A stretch of DNA of 8,199 nucleotides from Candidatus Omnitrophota bacterium (GTDB lineage Bacteria > Omnitrophota > Omnitrophia > Omnitrophales > Aquincolibacteriaceae), in assembly GCA_023246995.1 (NCBI GenBank), contig JAHFHI010000047.1, positions 1 to 8,199 of the forward strand, read 5' to 3'. Both the position numbers and the translations under genes were made by a program. The first letter of the stretch is position 1. Every line of letters begins with the position of its first letter. Of this stretch, positions 1 through 7,249 are shown in pieces. The notes below the pieces were generated by a model. It did not search any database, was not told the DNA's origin, and worked only from the letters and a program-made list of their open reading frames with translations.

Positions 1-277
1 GCCGGCTTGCCAGACCCGGGACAAACAAAAGTCCTAGAAAACCGCTCAACAAGAGAAGTTTGTCGGCAAACGGATCCATAAAGCGTCCGAGCTCGGTGCG
101 CATCCCCCGCGTTCGGGCCAGAAACCCGTCGAGCGCGTCCGTTAAGCTCGCCACGGCAAAGATCCCGAGAGCGCTGAAGCGAACGGACTCGGCCCCTTCA
201 CGGTAGGATACGAGAGTCGTAAAAAAAACAGGGGCCAGTAAAATTCGGAGAATCGTGAAGAGATTGGCCGCATTCAA
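1..277 (-). CDS. pgsA: CDP-alcohol phosphatidyltransferase, probably phosphatidylglycerophosphate synthase, 3' end cut by the window edge
   Basis: The visible 92 residues begin NAANLFTILRILLAPVFF, a typical family N-terminus. They contain the full catalytic signature D-x2-DG-x2-AR-x8-G-x3-D-x3-D: Asp47, Asp50-Gly51, Ala54-Arg55, Gly64, Asp68 and Asp72. These aspartates bind the metals and CDP-diacylglycerol in the inner membrane. Hydrophobic segments are visible at about 6-25, 34-46 and 74-90. Roughly half of a normal protein of about 180 residues is present. The start is TTG at 277-275, sharing four bases (TTGA) with the smc stop; no ATG, GTG or TTG is found in-frame in the roughly dozen codons before it. 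The family also includes phosphatidylserine, cardiolipin and inositol-phosphate synthases. The motif spelling TDALDGFLAR and MDPFADK resembles PgsA best, so the exact headgroup is an inference while the family is secure. Confidence 0.85.
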   Translation of the reverse strand, partial: MNAANLFTILRILLAPVFFTTLVSYREGAESVRFSALGIFAVASLTDALDGFLARTRGMRTELGRFMDPFADKLLLLSGFLGLLFVPGLASR

Positions 278-3200
278 GCGTGAACTTCTTCTTGACGAGG
301 CTCCGCCGGAGAATCCTCGGCGCCCGAAACACCGTCTCTGGCCACTTTGACCGACACAATTTTGGAGATGCCGGGTTCCTGCATGGTCACGCCGTAAAGA
401 CTGTCTCCCATGCCGATGGTCTTTCGGTTATGGGTGACGATAATAAACTGCGACATGGCCAGAAACGTTTTTAAAACCGAGAGGAATCGGTCGATATTGG
501 CCTCATCGAGCGGGGCATCCACCTCGTCAAGGACGCAAAAGGGCGAGGGCTTGATTTTGAAAAGGGCAAAAAGAAGGGCGATGGCCGTGAGTGCTTTTTC
601 GCCTCCCGACAGAAGGCTCATATGCTGCAGTTTTTTTCCGGGCGGGCGCACGACAATGTCAATCCCCGACTCCAGCGGATTAGTTTCATCGACAAGCACC
701 AGTTTCGCGTGGCCGCCGCGAAAAAGCGTTTGATAGTACTCCTGAAAAGCCGTTTGTACGCTGACAAAAGTTTCCTCGAATAAGCTCTTTGTGGTTTTAT
801 TGATTTTGCGGATGGTCTCAAGGAGCTGCTCACGGGCCAAATCCAGGTCTTTTTGCTGGTTCATGAGGAAGTCGTAGCGTGTTTTGAGCTCCTCATACTC
901 ATCGATAGCCAGAAGGTTGACCGTCCCGATAGCTTCGACACGTTCTTTAAGGCGAGCGATTTCGGCCTCGGCTTCCGCGACCGGGGTTTGGCCGAAGTCG
1001 TAGGCGGCGGGATCAAGATCCGCCAAGTTGACCTTGTAGGCCTGAAGCATTCGCTCCCGAATATTCTGCTCCTGAAACCCGAGATTCATTTCCTGCATTT
1101 CGAGATCATGGAGCGAGCGCTGGATTTGCTGCTGCTCTTGGACAAGACCGCGCATCGATTCGTCGAGGGCCTGCATGCGCCCCTCAAGCTCAAGTTTGAC
1201 GGATCGCTCTTTTTCTAACTCCCTATCCGCCAGGGCAAGCGCCTCTCGCAAGGTTTCGAGACGGGCGTTGATCCTCTCGTCTTCCTCGGCGATCTGCTTT
1301 TCTTTCACCGCGAGGGTGTCCAATTCGCCGGCAAGCACTTTTTGTCTTTCAAGATCATGGCGTTCCTGATCCCGGATTAAACGCATAGCATCCCCGATCA
1401 AGCGCTCCTGATCTTCAAAGTGTCCGTAACGGGCCTTCTGTGACGCAAAGCTCTGGAGCATTTCGCTTCGCAGCGCATCCACTTTATCAAGGTCGTGGTT
1501 GAGGCTCTGCTGAAACTCCTGAAGTTTGCGCTCACGGTTTTCAGAGTCCGAGAGTTCGGCTTCCAGGCCGGTTTTTCGCTGTTCGACTTCCCCGTTTTCC
1601 TGATCCATCTGGCGCGACTCGAGCCCCATCAATTCAAACTCGCGCTGAAAAGACCCCAACCGTTCATCGAGTCCCCTGCGCATGGATTCAAGGGCCTCGC
1701 GCTGGAGCGAAACTTCATGCCGCTCACACTCAAGCTGTTCGCGACCTTTCTGAATTTTTTCAGAGTCGGCCTGGGCCTCCACTTTGAGTTCTTCAAGGCG
1801 GGCGATTTCAAGGCGTGCTTTTTCCAGGTCCTGACCGAGCGAAAGGATCTCCCTCTGGCGCTTAAAAATGTTATCTTCGGCGGCATGATGCATATTGCGT
1901 GAAAAAATCCTCCCGGCGGGGCCGAGGACAAGCCCCTCGGGGGATAAAAAACGGATCCCACCTGCCAGAGGCAGGACCTCGTGAAGTAACCGCTCAAGTG
2001 AAAGCGGATTTAAAATAAAGGTGTTCTGGAAAAAACTCTCAAAAAGATGCTCGTATCCGGGCTTTACGGTCACCAAATCGGCGAGGCAGCAGGCGATTTC
2101 GGGATAAATGCTTCTGCGCGGTTCGGATGGCTGCGCCGGCAGAGCGCTCCCAGCAGGTTCCTGCGCAGCCTCGCGGATAAACACCCCCATCGGAGAAGCC
2201 TTCTGCTCAAGGATGCGCGAGATCAAAACCTGGGCCGCTTCCTTATTCTCTGCGACGAGGGCCCGGCTGAAGGAGTCGAGCGCCGCCTCAAGCGCCCATT
2301 CATAACCGGCCTGGATCTCCAAGACCTCCCGAAGGCTCCGCACAAGACCGGAGTCGAAGTGTTCGGACGCGCTCATGAGTGCGCTGTCGCTCGCCTTCAA
2401 GGACGCGTCAAGTTCCTCGAGAATATCGAGCGTGGCCTGTTTTTCATGAAGACTGCGGTTGATTGAGTCAATGCCATTCTCGATCTCATCCAGGCGCGTT
2501 TTGGACGCAGCAAATGCGGCGTCCAGTTGGGTCTTCCGAGCCGTTAAAGTCTCCAACCGCTCGACGCAGGCGCGAATTTCACCGCCGTAAGATTCCTTCT
2601 GGGTTTCCCACCGGCCGGCTTCCTGACTAAGCCGGTCAAAAGCGGCCGCCTGCTTTCGTTTTTGCTGCCCCGCGCTTTCAAGAAACGCCTGCAAACGATG
2701 ATACTCGCTTCTCTGGCGCGCGTTATGCGCCGCGAGATTAAAAACATCCCCCTTAACCTGCTGAAGCCGCTGCTTGATTTCATCCGTCTCGCGCTCGGCA
2801 GCCTTGAGACTTCCGCTTACGTTTTCAAGATCGGCCTTGGCGGACTCTTTTTCAGCCCGGAGAGCTTCGATTTCCTTTTGCCGAGCGGCAACTTCCTGAC
2901 GCCCGGATTCCAGACGAGCGATCATCTGGGAATCCTCCTGGCTGATTTGCCCGCGCCGGCCGGCGATTTCAAGGACTTTGTCCCGGTGAAAAGCCAGCTG
3001 CTGGAGCGCTTGATCGCGTTCTGACTGAAGGCCGTAACGGGTTGACTCCTGGCGGCTGAAACGCTCCTGGGATTGAAGCAATTCCAAGTGAAGCGCATCC
3101 TGATTCCGGGTCAGGGCGTTGGCGTTTTCCTCACGTTCCCCAAGCTCACGGCGGCGGCGATGGGTCTCTCCGGCCAAACTTTCAACGCGTCCTTTCAAGG

Positions 3201-3906
3201 CGGCGATGTCATAAAATGCCTTTTGTGTCTCAAGACGCTTCAGCTTCTCATGCTCCTCCCGGTAGCGAGCGGCCCTTTTGGCCTGCCGCTCGGCATACTG
3301 GATATTTTTCTGAACCTCATGAATGATATCGTTTAAGCGAAGCCGGTTTTCCTCGGTACGCTCGAGCTTCCGGATCCCTTCGTCCTTTCGAACCTTGTAT
3401 TTCGAAATCCCCGCGGCTTCTTCAATCAGGGAACGGCGTTCATCCGCGTCGGCGTTGAGGATGTAATCGATCCTCCCCTGCTCGATCATGGAATAGGAGT
3501 TCGATCCGATCCCGGTGTCAAGAATCAAATCCTGAATATCCTTTAATCGGCACAGGGTCTTATTGATCAGATATTCGCTTTCCCCGGAGCGGTAGAGGCG
3601 GCGGGTAATCGTAACTTCCTGATAGTCAATCGGAAGTCCCCGGTCCGCGTTGTCGATCACAAGCGACACCTCGGCATACCCTTGAGGCTTTCTGAAGTCG
3701 GTGCCGTTGAAAATAACGTCATCCATTTTAGCGCCCCGCAAAAGTTTGGCGCTCCGCTCTCCAAGAACCCAGCGGATCGAGTCGGAAATATTGCTTTTTC
3801 CGCACCCGTTCGGGCCGACGATGCAGGTCACCCCGTCGTCGAACACAATCTGGGTCTTGTCGGCGAAAGACTTAAAACCAAAAAGCTCTATTTTTTTTAA
3901 ACGCAT
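274..3906 (-). CDS. smc: Chromosome segregation/condensin ATPase SMC
   Basis: SMC is the ring-forming ATPase that, with ScpA and ScpB, loops and aligns the chromosome arms for segregation. The 1210 residues are near the bacterial norm of about 1,180. The N-terminal head has Walker A GPNGCGKS (31-38) and the Q-loop Gln143. A coiled-coil arm runs about 170-505, the hinge domain about 510-685, and the return arm about 690-990. The C-terminal head has signature LSGGEK (1099-1104), Walker B CVLDEVD (1124-1130), D-loop 1131-1137 and switch His1159. No catalytic residue is missing. The hinge contains a Pro/Ala-rich loop (about 581-598) and lacks the usual double-glycine/TGG ending. The start gives the typical MRLKKIELFGFKSF. 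An AGG lies 7 bases upstream, in the three-base loop of a 5-bp inverted repeat (3909-3921). The stop overlaps the next gene. The scpA and scpB genes are not in the window. Confidence 0.98.
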   Translation of the reverse strand: MRLKKIELFGFKSFADKTQIVFDDGVTCIVGPNGCGKSNISDSIRWVLGERSAKLLRGAKMDDVIFNGTDFRKPQGYAEVSLVIDNADRGLPIDYQEVTITRRLYRSGESEYLINKTLCRLKDIQDLILDTGIGSNSYSMIEQGRIDYILNADADERRSLIEEAAGISKYKVRKDEGIRKLERTEENRLRLNDIIHEVQKNIQYAERQAKRAARYREEHEKLKRLETQKAFYDIAALKGRVESLAGETHRRRRELGEREENANALTRNQDALHLELLQSQERFSRQESTRYGLQSERDQALQQLAFHRDKVLEIAGRRGQISQEDSQMIARLESGRQEVAARQKEIEALRAEKESAKADLENVSGSLKAAERETDEIKQRLQQVKGDVFNLAAHNARQRSEYHRLQAFLESAGQQKRKQAAAFDRLSQEAGRWETQKESYGGEIRACVERLETLTARKTQLDAAFAASKTRLDEIENGIDSINRSLHEKQATLDILEELDASLKASDSALMSASEHFDSGLVRSLREVLEIQAGYEWALEAALDSFSRALVAENKEAAQVLISRILEQKASPMGVFIREAAQEPAGSALPAQPSEPRRSIYPEIACCLADLVTVKPGYEHLFESFFQNTFILNPLSLERLLHEVLPLAGGIRFLSPEGLVLGPAGRIFSRNMHHAAEDNIFKRQREILSLGQDLEKARLEIARLEELKVEAQADSEKIQKGREQLECERHEVSLQREALESMRRGLDERLGSFQREFELMGLESRQMDQENGEVEQRKTGLEAELSDSENRERKLQEFQQSLNHDLDKVDALRSEMLQSFASQKARYGHFEDQERLIGDAMRLIRDQERHDLERQKVLAGELDTLAVKEKQIAEEDERINARLETLREALALADRELEKERSVKLELEGRMQALDESMRGLVQEQQQIQRSLHDLEMQEMNLGFQEQNIRERMLQAYKVNLADLDPAAYDFGQTPVAEAEAEIARLKERVEAIGTVNLLAIDEYEELKTRYDFLMNQQKDLDLAREQLLETIRKINKTTKSLFEETFVSVQTAFQEYYQTLFRGGHAKLVLVDETNPLESGIDIVVRPPGKKLQHMSLLSGGEKALTAIALLFALFKIKPSPFCVLDEVDAPLDEANIDRFLSVLKTFLAMSQFIIVTHNRKTIGMGDSLYGVTMQEPGISKIVSVKVARDGVSGAEDSPAEPRQEEVHA

Positions 3907-3940
3907 GGAGGAACCTTTCCTGGGGGAGAATTAGCCTCAC

Positions 3941-3958
3941 GCCGGATTTGGAATCGGC
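3941..3958 (-). other. Small imperfect hairpin in the fabF-smc gap
   Basis: The 78-base gap between fabF and smc holds a short inverted repeat: GCC-GATT, loop of three, AATC-c-GGC on the minus strand, giving seven pairs with one bulged base. No T-run follows it, so it is not a convincing intrinsic terminator. It could be a leader structure or a processing point between the fab genes and smc, or chance. No clear promoter was recognised in the gap. Confidence 0.25.
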
Positions 3959-3984
3959 TTCGGCTGAAATAAAAACAGATCGGA

Positions 3985-5232
3985 TCAAGGTTCAAGGGTT
4001 TTGAAAACAATGCAGGCGTTGTGACCTCCGAATCCAAGAGAGTTGGAAGCCACCACCCGCACCTTCCCGGGGACCGCCTGGTTAGGCACATACGTTAAAT
4101 CACATTCCGGGTCGGGGTGCTTATAATTAATGGTCGGCGGCACCATCTGGTCCCGGATCGTCAAGACACAGATAACCGCTTCAACACCCCCCGCCGCGCC
4201 GAGCAAGTGCCCCGTCATAGATTTTGTCGAGCTGATCATGATTTTTCGGGCATGATCTTCGCCAAGCGCCTTCTTGATGGCAAGCGTTTCGACCTTGTCA
4301 TTGAGGGGCGTTGAGGTCCCGTGAGCATTGACATAGTTGACGTCCGTCGGTTTCAGTCCTGCGTCTTTGAGAGCGTTCACCATACACCGTGCCGCTCCTT
4401 CGCCGGAGGGATCCGGGGCGGTAATGTGACTGGCATCCGAGGTCATCCCATATCCGACGATTTCGGCGTAAATGCGGGCATTGCGTTTGAGCGCATGGTC
4501 AAGGGCTTCAAGAATTACAACCCCGCACCCCTCCCCCATCACAAACCCGTTCCTCGTACGGTCAAAGGGTCTTGAAGCTCCGGCCGGGTTTTCATTATGA
4601 GTGGTAAGGGCTTTCATGGCGTCAAAACCGCCGAAACCAAGGGGGGTGATGCAGGATTCAGTCCCTCCGGCGACCATGACATCAGCCTCCTCGCGCTGAA
4701 TAAGTTTAAAGGCATCGCCGATGGCATTGGCCCCGGTAGCGCAAGCCGTGGCCACACAATTGTTCGGACCTTTTAAACCGAGGCTGATGGAAATCTGCCC
4801 GGGAGCCATGTTCACAATCAGCATGGGAATTAAAAACGGAGAGACGCGGCTCGGGCCTTTTTCAAGCAAGATCTTATGCTGTTCCTCAATCACCCGAAGT
4901 CCCCCGATTCCGGACCCGACCAAAACACCCACGCGATAGGGATCTTCCTGGGTCATATCCAAAGCGGCATCTTTCGCTGCCATCTGACTGGCCGCAATCG
5001 CGAATTGGACAAAGCGGTCTGTTTTACGGACCTCCTTGGGTTTGATGAAGACCAATGGGTCAAAGTTTTTAACTTCTGCGGCAACTTTGGAATTGTAGTG
5101 CGTGGGGTCAATCTGGGTAAGGGGACCGGTACCGCTTTGGCCCTGGAGTATGGCCTTCCAGCTTGCTTCTGCGGTGAGGGCCATGGGAGTTATCATGCCC
5201 ACACCTGTTACTACGACGCGGCGGGAGTTCAC
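3985..5232 (-). CDS. fabF: 3-oxoacyl-ACP synthase II (KAS II)
   Basis: FabF condenses acyl-ACP with malonyl-ACP in the elongation rounds of fatty acid synthesis. At 415 residues it has the usual length. The nucleophile is Cys164 in TACATGANA. The two active-site histidines are His304 (NAHGTSTPLND) and His342 (MTGHLLGAAGG), with Lys337 in STKSMTGH. The loop SLGFGGHNA at 398-406 contains Phe401, the gatekeeper position. The start is GTG at 5232: an in-frame TGA lies only two codons upstream (TGA CAA TTT GTG), so no longer protein is possible, and the product begins MNSRRVVVTGVG as expected. No good Shine-Dalgarno is within range; the nearest purine run (AGGG) is about 17 bases upstream. Expression may therefore be low relative to acpP. 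FabB is the alternative, but the motifs and the position after acpP favour FabF. Confidence 0.96.
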   Translation of the reverse strand: MNSRRVVVTGVGMITPMALTAEASWKAILQGQSGTGPLTQIDPTHYNSKVAAEVKNFDPLVFIKPKEVRKTDRFVQFAIAASQMAAKDAALDMTQEDPYRVGVLVGSGIGGLRVIEEQHKILLEKGPSRVSPFLIPMLIVNMAPGQISISLGLKGPNNCVATACATGANAIGDAFKLIQREEADVMVAGGTESCITPLGFGGFDAMKALTTHNENPAGASRPFDRTRNGFVMGEGCGVVILEALDHALKRNARIYAEIVGYGMTSDASHITAPDPSGEGAARCMVNALKDAGLKPTDVNYVNAHGTSTPLNDKVETLAIKKALGEDHARKIMISSTKSMTGHLLGAAGGVEAVICVLTIRDQMVPPTINYKHPDPECDLTYVPNQAVPGKVRVVASNSLGFGGHNACIVFKTLEP

Positions 5233-5279
5233 AAATTGTCAGTCAAGGCCCTAAAAAGTCAGGCCGAGGATGCTCGAGT

Positions 5280-5519
5280 TTACTTTGCGCCAGCTTTTTC
5301 TTCAATATACCGGATGGCGTCCCCCACGGTCTGAATTTTTTCAGCATCTTCATCGGGGATCTCGATACCGAACTCTTCTTCAAGAGCCATGACAAGTTCG
5401 ACCGTGTCAAGAGAATCGGCGCCCAGATCATCGACAAACGATGCCTCGGGGACAACTTCCTCGGGTTTAACGCCTAACTGTTCGACAATAATTTCGGAAA
5501 TTTTATCCTGAACCGCCAT
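5280..5519 (-). CDS. acpP: Acyl carrier protein
   Basis: AcpP carries the growing acyl chain as a thioester on a 4'-phosphopantetheine group between the FabD, FabH, FabF and FabG active sites. The protein is 79 residues, the standard length, and strongly acidic. The prosthetic group attaches at Ser36 in [12 protein letters not shown]. Helix II ([12 protein letters not shown]) and the IPDEDAEKI stretch match the family. ATG at 5519 follows a perfect AGGAGG site at a spacing of 5 bases, by far the strongest ribosome binding site in the window. This fits the high abundance of this protein relative to the enzymes that use it. The gene lies 33 bases after fabG and 47 bases before fabF. Confidence 0.98.
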   Translation of the reverse strand: MAVQDKISEIIVEQLGVKPEEVVPEASFVDDLGADSLDTVELVMALEEEFGIEIPDEDAEKIQTVGDAIRYIEEKAGAK

Positions 5520-5524
5520 TGACT

Positions 5525-5530
5525 CCTCCT
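5525..5530 (-). promoter_or_regulatory. Strong Shine-Dalgarno site of acpP
   Basis: The minus strand reads AGGAGG here, followed by five bases (AGTCA) and the acpP ATG at 5519. It is a full match to the anti-Shine-Dalgarno core. Other genes in the window have weak sites or overlap their upstream neighbour, so acpP appears set for independent, high-rate translation within the shared transcript. Confidence 0.85.
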
Positions 5531-5552
5531 GTTTGATAAATGCGTTAATACT

Positions 5553-6299
5553 TTAAATAACCAACCCGCCGTCGACTACAAGCACTTGCCCTGTGATATA
5601 GCTGGACCCATCACTTGCCAGGAAAAGAGCCGCATTCGCGATATCCTCGGGTACCCCTAGCCGCCCCAGCGCAACCTGCTCTTGAATTTTACTTTGCTGC
5701 TCTGCGGTTAAATTTTCCGTCATTCGAGTCTTGATAAAACCAGGGGCTACGGCATTAACCCGAATGTTGCGTTTTGCGAGTTCTTTGGCCGCAGATTTAG
5801 TCAGCCCAATCAAACCGGCTTTTGAAGCGGCATAATTTGCTTGTCCCGCGTTTCCCGTAAGCCCGATCACCGAAGTCATGTTAATAATCGAGCCCGAACG
5901 CTGTTTAATCATCGGTCGCGAGCAGGCTTTTGTAAACAAAAAAGCGCTTTTTAAATTTATCGAAAGAACCTCATCCCAATCTTTCTCGGGCATGATCGCC
6001 AGCAAATTGTCTCTCGTGATGCCGGCATTGTTGACAAGTATATCTGCCTTCCCAAAGGTGTCAAGCGCTTTCTTGACTACTTGAGCGACTTCATCCGCAA
6101 CGCTGACATTGGCTTGCGTCAAAACCGGGGCGGGACATCCGGCGCCCTGAATCATGGTCGCGGTTTGGGCTAAATTATCGATTGAGGAAGCCGAAAGGAC
6201 AAGTTTTGCCCCTTGTTTGGCAAAAGCCAGAGCGATGGCCTGCCCTATTCCCCGGCTAGCTCCCGTAATCAATGCGACTTTGTCTTCAAGAAGCTTCAT
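5553..6299 (-). CDS. fabG: 3-oxoacyl-ACP reductase
   Basis: FabG uses NADPH to reduce 3-ketoacyl-ACP to 3-hydroxyacyl-ACP after each condensation. It is a 248-residue short-chain dehydrogenase/reductase, the usual FabG length. The Rossmann cofactor motif TGASRGIG is at residues 12-19 and NNAG at 90-93. The catalytic tetrad is Asn115, Ser143, Tyr156 and Lys160 (YAASK). The C-terminus VVDGG is the typical FabG ending. ATG at 6299 shares bases with the fabD stop (ATGA), and no clear ribosome binding site is seen, so translation is probably coupled to fabD. By hand count the gene is about 50% G+C, lower than the neighbouring fabD. SDR enzymes are functionally diverse, but the position between fabD and acpP makes the FabG role close to certain. 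Confidence 0.97.
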   Translation of the reverse strand: MKLLEDKVALITGASRGIGQAIALAFAKQGAKLVLSASSIDNLAQTATMIQGAGCPAPVLTQANVSVADEVAQVVKKALDTFGKADILVNNAGITRDNLLAIMPEKDWDEVLSINLKSAFLFTKACSRPMIKQRSGSIINMTSVIGLTGNAGQANYAASKAGLIGLTKSAAKELAKRNIRVNAVAPGFIKTRMTENLTAEQQSKIQEQVALGRLGVPEDIANAALFLASDGSSYITGQVLVVDGGLVI

Positions 6300-7249
6300 G
6301 GGCTCACAAATAAGGTTTGAAGTTTAAAAATATCATCGCAAGACCCGCAAGGTTCGACTCGAAGCGACGGTTCACAGCGTTTCGCAAGGCCTTTCAGGAC
6401 TTTTCCCGGGCCGATTTCCAGAAAAAAATCTGTTCCGGAAACCTTCGCGGCACTCATCGTGCGTATCCACTGGACCGGACGGGTAAGCTGTAACGCCAGA
6501 AGCTTCTTAATCTCTTCGGCCTGCGAAACGGGCTCGGCCGTCACGTTCGGAACAAAGCAAACAGCCGGAGAAGTCAAAGGAACCTCCGAAAGAGCTTTCT
6601 CCAGGGAATCCTTCGCCTCCCGCATGAGGGATGAATGGAAAGCGCCTCCGACCTTCAGACGGATCGCCCGCTTGGCGCCTTTGGCCTCCGCGTATTGGCA
6701 GGCCCGTTCTACGGCTTCCGTGGCTCCGGAGAAAACAAATTGATCCGGGGCATTCAAATTAGCAAGTTCACAGCCGGCCTCACGAACAATACTTTCGCAG
6801 GCGTCCTGGGACAAACCGATGACGGAAGCCATGGTTCCGGCGGTGCGGCCGGCGGCGAATTCCATGGCCTCGGCGCGTTTGCGAACAAGCTCGAGCCCGT
6901 GCTGAAAATCAAAAGTTCCGGCCGCAGCCAGCGCGCTGAATTCTCCCAAGCTTAGTCCGGCGGCAAAAGCAGGTTTGAGGGTGGGGAAAAATTCACGGAG
7001 GACTTCCAAAACGGCCATACTGGTTACATAGATGGCGGGCTGCGCGTAGAGCGTCTGCGTCAACTTCTCTTCCGGCCCCTCGAAGCAGATACGGCTCAAA
7101 GCGTAACCGAGGATCCGATCCGCATCGTCGAATATCCGAGAGGCCGAAGAATATCGAGCATACAAATCGGCGCCCATCCCTACGTATTGAGCGCCCTGTC
7201 CGGGGAAAAGAAATCCGATCTTTTCAGGCAAAGGCATGAACTCTACCAT
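6296..7249 (-). CDS. fabD: Malonyl-CoA:ACP transacylase
   Basis: FabD transfers the malonyl group from CoA to the phosphopantetheine arm of AcpP, supplying the extender unit to FabH and FabF. The 317-residue length suits a stand-alone enzyme of this family. Visible motifs are GQGAQ (residues 17-21), the nucleophile Ser100 in GLSLGE, Arg125 for malonate binding, His205 in GAFHSS as the catalytic base, RPVQW near 258-262 and GPGKVL near 280-285. The residue before the nucleophile is Leu rather than the usual His. Two starts are possible. ATG at 7249 overlaps fabH by 7 bases. ATG at 7237 begins MPLPEKIGFLF, lies 5 bases past the fabH stop and gives the more usual short leader before the GQGAQ segment. 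Neither has a strong Shine-Dalgarno sequence. The gene ends in a 4-base ATGA overlap with fabG, suggesting coupled translation. Confidence 0.96.
   Translation of the reverse strand: MVEFMPLPEKIGFLFPGQGAQYVGMGADLYARYSSASRIFDDADRILGYALSRICFEGPEEKLTQTLYAQPAIYVTSMAVLEVLREFFPTLKPAFAAGLSLGEFSALAAAGTFDFQHGLELVRKRAEAMEFAAGRTAGTMASVIGLSQDACESIVREAGCELANLNAPDQFVFSGATEAVERACQYAEAKGAKRAIRLKVGGAFHSSLMREAKDSLEKALSEVPLTSPAVCFVPNVTAEPVSQAEEIKKLLALQLTRPVQWIRTMSAAKVSGTDFFLEIGPGKVLKGLAKRCEPSLRVEPCGSCDDIFKLQTLFVSP

Noticed and set aside
271..273. ATG as the start of the gene after smc
   Set aside because: Its frame reaches a stop after about 45 codons and shows no family resemblance, whereas the TTG frame carries the full CDP-alcohol phosphatidyltransferase signature.
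280..3336. Many open frames on the plus strand and in other minus frames within smc, up to about 139 codons
   Set aside because: They lie wholly inside the smc coding region, have low-complexity antisense composition, and match no family I recognise; they are shadows of a GC-moderate coiled-coil gene.
3941..3984. Intrinsic terminator after fabF
   Set aside because: The T-rich run (TGTTTTTATTT on the minus strand) comes before the hairpin rather than after it, so the order is wrong for a terminator.
3960..3998. Promoter for smc (TTGAAC with a T-rich -10 candidate on the minus strand)
   Set aside because: The best -10 match at proper spacing agrees at only two or three of six positions, which is no better than chance in this AT-rich stretch.
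4117..5334. Plus-strand open frames opposite fabF and acpP, one of 152 codons spanning their junction
   Set aside because: They run antisense to two clearly functional genes, with no ribosome binding site or recognisable domain.
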